DNA from: Chrysomallon squamiferum
Taxonomy: Eukaryota; Mollusca; Gastropoda; Neomphalida; Peltospiridae
DNA length: 64,000 nucleotides
NCBI GenBank assembly: GCA_012295275.1
Contig: CM022676.1
Span: forward strand, 13,079,721 to 13,143,720
Reading direction: 5' to 3'
In this document: positions 61,301 to 64,000 of the stretch, piece by piece
Layout: every line of letters starts with the position of its first letter
How positions within the stretch are numbered: the first letter of the stretch is position 1
The notes under the pieces: generated by a model
Databases searched by the model: none
What the model saw: the letters and a program-made list of their open reading frames with translations, nothing else
Told to the model about the DNA's origin: nothing
Translations under genes and position numbers: made by a program

Positions 61301-63102
61301 TAATTAAAACGAAAATTATTTTGTTAGTAGTAGTACCAGTAGTAAAATAAAATAAAATATGTATAAAAACGATGAAAATAAATACGTATGAAATGTTTAT
61401 ATGTTCTAAAATTTCTCAGAATAAATATATATAGCTTTATAGTTAAATCATTTAATTGAATTTTATCATGTTTGTTAATATTGAATGTATTACCTTTTTA
61501 TGTTTTATTCCAGTTACAGAGTATATATGTATTAGTGTATTACTGTTTATACAGCTCTGAGTGTAAGATTGCATGTGTGTTTTCGTGTATCTCTATTCGA
61601 ATGAGTATATTTATTTTCTTGTGTTACAGAATTTGATTCATTTTCAGTGGAAGCATCTTACATTTCATTCATTTCCATACAATATTTATCACTCTTCTCT
61701 CTGCTGATTTTTAGTATAATCCATTCACACATCTGAAAGGTTTTCTTTCTTTCTATTAACAATAGAAATTGTCTTAACAAGCAGGCGGAAAATTATATAT
61801 ATATACAGTGATACCTTGACTTACGAGTTTAATTCGTTTTGTGACCGAGCTTCAGTTGGGGCACTCGTAAGTCAATATATCCCTGCGCGCGCGCACACAC
61901 ACACACACATATACACACACATTAATACATTTTACGGTTTTATAATAAAAAGATGAATTTGTTTGATATTTATTTTGTAATTACAATTTTATAACAACAT
62001 TATTGCTTGTATCTAATTATTAATCACCTTTCCATGGTATACATTTAAAAAAATATATATAATATCAACCATCATTAAGCATTGATAATTGTTACTGAAG
62101 AATAGAATGTTACTATGGTATTTAATTACTATTAATAATACTAATAATAAAATAGTGTTTCTTTCGTTTACAGAAAAACAATTATAAGTGAAATATTAAT
62201 ATCATTTACATCTGTAGAACAGCAAAATGGTATTATATATGTTATTTAACAATTACATCTTTAGAAGAAAAAAATTGTATTATACTTTATAGTTGTTATT
62301 TACCTGTTACAGCTTCAGAAGAACGGAGTGGTTCTAGTTCTCTGCTTGGTGCAGCTGTAGGAGGAGCTGTTGGTTCTTTGACTGTCATTGTTGTCATAGT
62401 GATACTTGTTTTTTTGCTTAGAAGACGTGGACCATTTTCAAACAAATCTGGTATCTTCTTAAACAATCTGCAAACTGTGATAATTAAACAATAATACTAA
62501 CTGTCTTGTAGGTTATTTTCTTCATTGTGAACCCTTCAATTATAATAATCTATACCTGAAGATTCTTACCTTTTAGAATAACGGTAAAAAAACAACAACA
62601 CAAAAACATACAATAAAATGTTTCACAAATATTACATAAAATTACGTTGTAGCATTAATACTTGTAGTACCAGCAGTAGTAGTGGTTGTTGCTGTTTTTG
62701 TAACAGTTCAGTATTTTCCTGAACACAATTCTAAATGTTGTAATGTTTTGTCTATCAGTTTCTGATTTCTGTTACCTTTACAGTTATGGAACATCCTAGT
62801 CCAGTTACAGACCAAACATACGAAGGACTTCAACAAAACAGAGGTACTACTGAATACTCAAGAATTGAGATGTACGAAAATCTAAGACAAACTGGTAAAC
62901 ATAATTATATTTCTTAACCTATAATGAAATCAGTGTTATTTTAAAGAGAATATATTTTATTTAAACGTTTAAAATTAGTTCAGGTGCTGTAAATAACACT
63001 ATAACAGCTGACCACACGTATCAAGGTCTGCAAGAAAGCAGAGAAAAACCACAATACACTAAACTGAACCTGTATGAAAATCTGAAGAAAAGTGACAAAT
63101 GA
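50251..63102 (+). CDS. Receptor B2: nine-Ig, one-FN3 membrane receptor with double ITAM tail
   Basis: Class B receptor. Exons: 50251-50305 leader, 52205-52510 Ig1, 53138-53476 Ig2, 54608-54871 Ig3, 55034-55354 Ig4, 55727-56023 Ig5, 56300-56583 Ig6, 57119-57385 Ig7, 57732-58028 Ig8, 60453-61091 Ig9+FN3, 62313-62450 TM, 62784-62894 and 62984-63102 tail (TGA). Every exon is phase-consistent except Ig6, which is one base short. An A4 run at 56470-56473 would need to be A5, after which the protein is about 1145 residues. The tail repeats the B1 layout, two ITAM-spaced motifs each followed by YENL. FN3, TM and tail are near-identical to B1 while Ig1-Ig5 are strongly diverged, which suggests different ligands with common signalling. 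Confidence 0.8.
50306..52204 (+). other. B2 intron 1
   Basis: AT-rich with (AC)n at 51783-51833 and a (TG)n/(CA)n palindromic stretch at 51968-52020. No exon or transposon recognised. Confidence 0.5.
52205..52510 (+). CDS. B2 exon: V-like Ig domain 1
   Basis: YTFQCSVSGSVTLPVAFLRN, a middle Cys group (GVCTVLSSCRQ, YSCKCAG) and DETAWKCTYDN. The Cys layout matches A3 Ig1. Confidence 0.8.
53138..53476 (+). CDS. B2 exon: Ig domain 2
   Basis: AIFTCVVHGAKPAPTVSQIL, WYVDS and KVFCAAENN. 113 codons, the intact counterpart of A3 Ig2. Donor gtaatt. Confidence 0.8.
53477..54607 (+). other. B2 intron between Ig2 and Ig3
   Basis: AT-rich with TG-rich words near 53720-53770; nothing recognised. Confidence 0.5.
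54608..54871 (+). CDS. B2 exon: Ig domain 3
   Basis: GECPDTYIESGQSGTCVCNT, AGTVSWVTPDG and NQNYTCQVRN. Same 264-nt length as A3 Ig3. Confidence 0.82.
55034..55354 (+). CDS. B2 exon: Ig domain 4
   Basis: LTLTCKSASSSPSVTFTWRN and DGDEIECETQN. Positional counterpart of B1 Ig4. Confidence 0.82.
55727..56023 (+). CDS. B2 exon: Ig domain 5
   Basis: DPPVNPPEIRG, LNIRCVVSGGKP, SLSCDTDH and KTCQCSAVHQ, with an extra Cys pair like B1 Ig5 but strongly diverged in sequence. Confidence 0.82.
56300..56583 (+). CDS. B2 exon: Ig domain 6 with A-run frame break
   Basis: DPPSSPDLGSSLSFPWLE, LTCAVSDRGNPPVVIVWFKN. After WLFK the frame must gain one base in the A4 run at 56470-56473; the other frame then gives the closing FMCQATNNF and the phase-1 gtgagt donor. 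Read literally it stops just before the exon end. Confidence 0.75.
57119..57385 (+). CDS. B2 exon: Ig domain 7
   Basis: SPRVSIDKSG, DVVNCSADSNPPNTTLNW and DHHGTYTCTATAS. I-set-like, acceptor after a long T run. Confidence 0.85.
57732..58028 (+). CDS. B2 exon: Ig domain 8
   Basis: LNINCSADGRPDNMNF, KHYWNDVF and ESGIYVCSVENG. Close to B1 Ig8. Confidence 0.85.
58252..58328. repeat. (TA)n microsatellite
   Basis: A pure TA tract in the intron after B2 Ig8. It creates a spurious Tyr-Ile open frame. Confidence 0.9.
59062..60060 (-). mobile_element. Decayed non-LTR retrotransposon fragment (C-terminal RT region)
   Basis: On the minus strand two partly overlapping frames read like the C-terminal region after a LINE-type reverse transcriptase: ISGELGWYPLCISIKVRMI near the middle, then CHICNLNKIGDEYHYIFEC, a Cys-x2-Cys...His-x4-Cys knuckle typical of these ORFs. 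Upstream reading to 60060 (SPKLYNKAMKARYSL) continues in yet another frame. Frameshifts and stops show it is dead. It sits antisense in the B2 intron between Ig8 and Ig9 and is absent from B1. Confidence 0.7.
60453..61091 (+). CDS. B2 exon: Ig domain 9 fused to FN3 domain
   Basis: 213 codons in one open frame. The Ig part has FSWTKFDDQ and DDIGTYKLTVCNEVGCSQF. The FN3 part has GPPLPPKEF, VFLSWLPNYPGG, FILQYKP and VYNIRLSAES. Donor gtaagt. This is the intact reference for the broken B1 exon. Confidence 0.88.
61103..61286 (+). pseudogene. Relic second FN3 half-exon
   Basis: The intron just after the B2 FN3 exon holds a decayed copy of the second half of the B1-type FN3 exon (aatttcagctcaaaacacaa, tgagcaattacgtcatcttt, ending acaaaaggttatc as in B1). 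It is frame-broken. Confidence 0.7.
61805..61882 (+). repeat. Dispersed short palindromic repeat, B2 copy
   Basis: Same element and position as 16391-16469 in B1, with the cttacgag/ctcgtaag arms followed by a CG/CA tract. Confidence 0.55.
62313..62450 (+). CDS. B2 transmembrane exon
   Basis: SEERSGSSS, then the LLGAAVGGAVGS span ending VFLLRRRG. One codon longer than B1 within the membrane segment. Donor gtatct. Confidence 0.85.
62784..62894 (+). CDS. B2 cytoplasmic exon 1: first ITAM
   Basis: YEGLQQNRGTTEYSRI then EMYENL. Identical to B1 except Glu to Gly in the spacer; the eight-residue spacing is kept. Confidence 0.87.
62984..63102 (+). CDS. B2 cytoplasmic exon 2: second ITAM and stop
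   Basis: YQGLQESREKPQYTKL then NLYENLKKSDK and TGA. All three tyrosines and their spacing match B1, although the spacer residues differ. Confidence 0.87.
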
Positions 63103-64000
63103 TATTATTATAATGAAGGTAACTTTACATTGTGTACGTTTTTAATCAATATGATAGCTATTGTATTCTATCTACTTACACTGATACTTCACGTTTTTTT
63201 TGAAAGAAGCTAAATTCAATAAACAGAAACTAACTGTTTAACTGTTATATAACACAATATAAGAAAATATTTTCTAGTGAAAAGAAACACCAATCGTGTC
63301 AGACGTTTCCTTGAAAATACATTTCTAAGGAATTGCTTTTCTAAATTGAAGACAAAGAGAGAATTCTAATATTATTATGAATAAAGGAATTGAAAATGAA
63401 ATGTATAAGAAAAAAAAAATTCATATGCTGACTATATCGTGTAGTCTCTCTTATTCCATACATTTTCACATGAATACATAAAATAACAGACTGGTTTCAT
63501 TTTTCATTTATTTATTTATTAAGTAAATCAGCGTTTGTTCTATTTCGTAAATGTTGATTATGTTTCTCGATATTTCCTTTCAAAATAAATATCATGTTAA
63601 ATTTTTTATTTTTGTTGTACTTATATCATCTTATACTCAATAAATTTGACGAAATGTTTTAAAGAGTAGCACACATATTATTATCATTATTATTATAATA
63701 AAGTGAAACAATAACATTTGTTGTAAATTTAATAATAATGATAATAATAATAATAATAACAACAACAATAACAACAACAACAATAAGCAGAATAATAAAA
63801 AAATAAATAAATAAATAAAAAATAAATAAATACCGCAGATGAATTTACTGAATGTTTTCATTCAAGAATTTATATGGAAACATCATAAAAGTGTGTTTGT
63901 GGTAAATATTCATACAGGGAACATTCCAAAATAAACACTTGCTTCTTTATGATGGTTGCACATTTCAGGAAGAAAGATATTACAGTTCAAACGCATTTAG
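63103..64000 (+). other. Class B 3' flank after B2
   Basis: No gene seen. It repeats 17648-18570 to the window end, with AAT/AAC microsatellites at 63731-63783. Confidence 0.65.

Overview
This is an animal nuclear genomic window. It is strongly AT-rich, full of (ATT)n, (GA)n, (CA)n and (TA)n microsatellites, and has short symmetric exons with GT-AG introns. The taxon cannot be fixed from the sequence; a lophotrochozoan such as a mollusc is my guess, made from the style of the multi-Ig genes, the microsatellites and the retrotransposon relic, and it is only an inference.

All recognisable genes lie on the + strand and form a tandem cluster of single-pass immunoglobulin-superfamily (IgSF) receptors. 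There are two classes. Class A (A1 partial 1-1801, A2 30885-38089, A3 39708-48110) has a leader exon, about five Ig exons, one fibronectin type III (FN3)-like exon, a TM exon and four small cytoplasmic exons. Class B (B1 3209-17647, B2 50251-63102) has a leader, nine Ig domains, one FN3 domain fused to the ninth Ig in a single exon, a TM exon and two cytoplasmic exons. Nearly every exon is phase 1-1. The cytoplasmic exons carry tyrosine motifs with ITAM spacing: YECL-x7-YEKL in class A, and YEGL-x8-YSRI plus YQGL-x8-YTKL in class B, with further pYxN-type sites (YENL, YENT). The window therefore looks like a family of self-contained ITAM-bearing Ig receptors in an invertebrate, presumably cell-surface recognition or adhesion receptors acting through Src/Syk-type kinases. 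No ligand can be deduced.

Layout: 1-1801 tail of A1; 1802-3208 class A 3' flank and leader/promoter cassettes; 3209-17647 B1; 17648-18570 class B 3' flank; 18571-24369 gene-poor DNA; 24370-28800 a large inverted repeat ending exactly at a 200-N gap (28801-29000); 29001-30884 class A-type flank and leader cassettes; 30885-38089 A2; 38090-39707 flank and cassettes; 39708-48110 A3; 48111-50250 flank with relic cassettes; 50251-63102 B2; 63103-64000 class B 3' flank.

The cluster is visibly evolving. The membrane-proximal and cytoplasmic exons are near-identical between copies, while the N-terminal Ig domains differ. Some exons are shared nearly unchanged across classes (B1 Ig5/Ig6 with A2 and A3), and leader/promoter cassettes occur in about eleven intact or decayed copies. 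Every gene model carries at least one single frame lesion. Three of them are an A5 to A4 shortening, which looks like consensus error, so whether any gene is really broken needs reads or transcripts. All exon boundaries are my own readings of splice consensus, phase and paralogue comparison.
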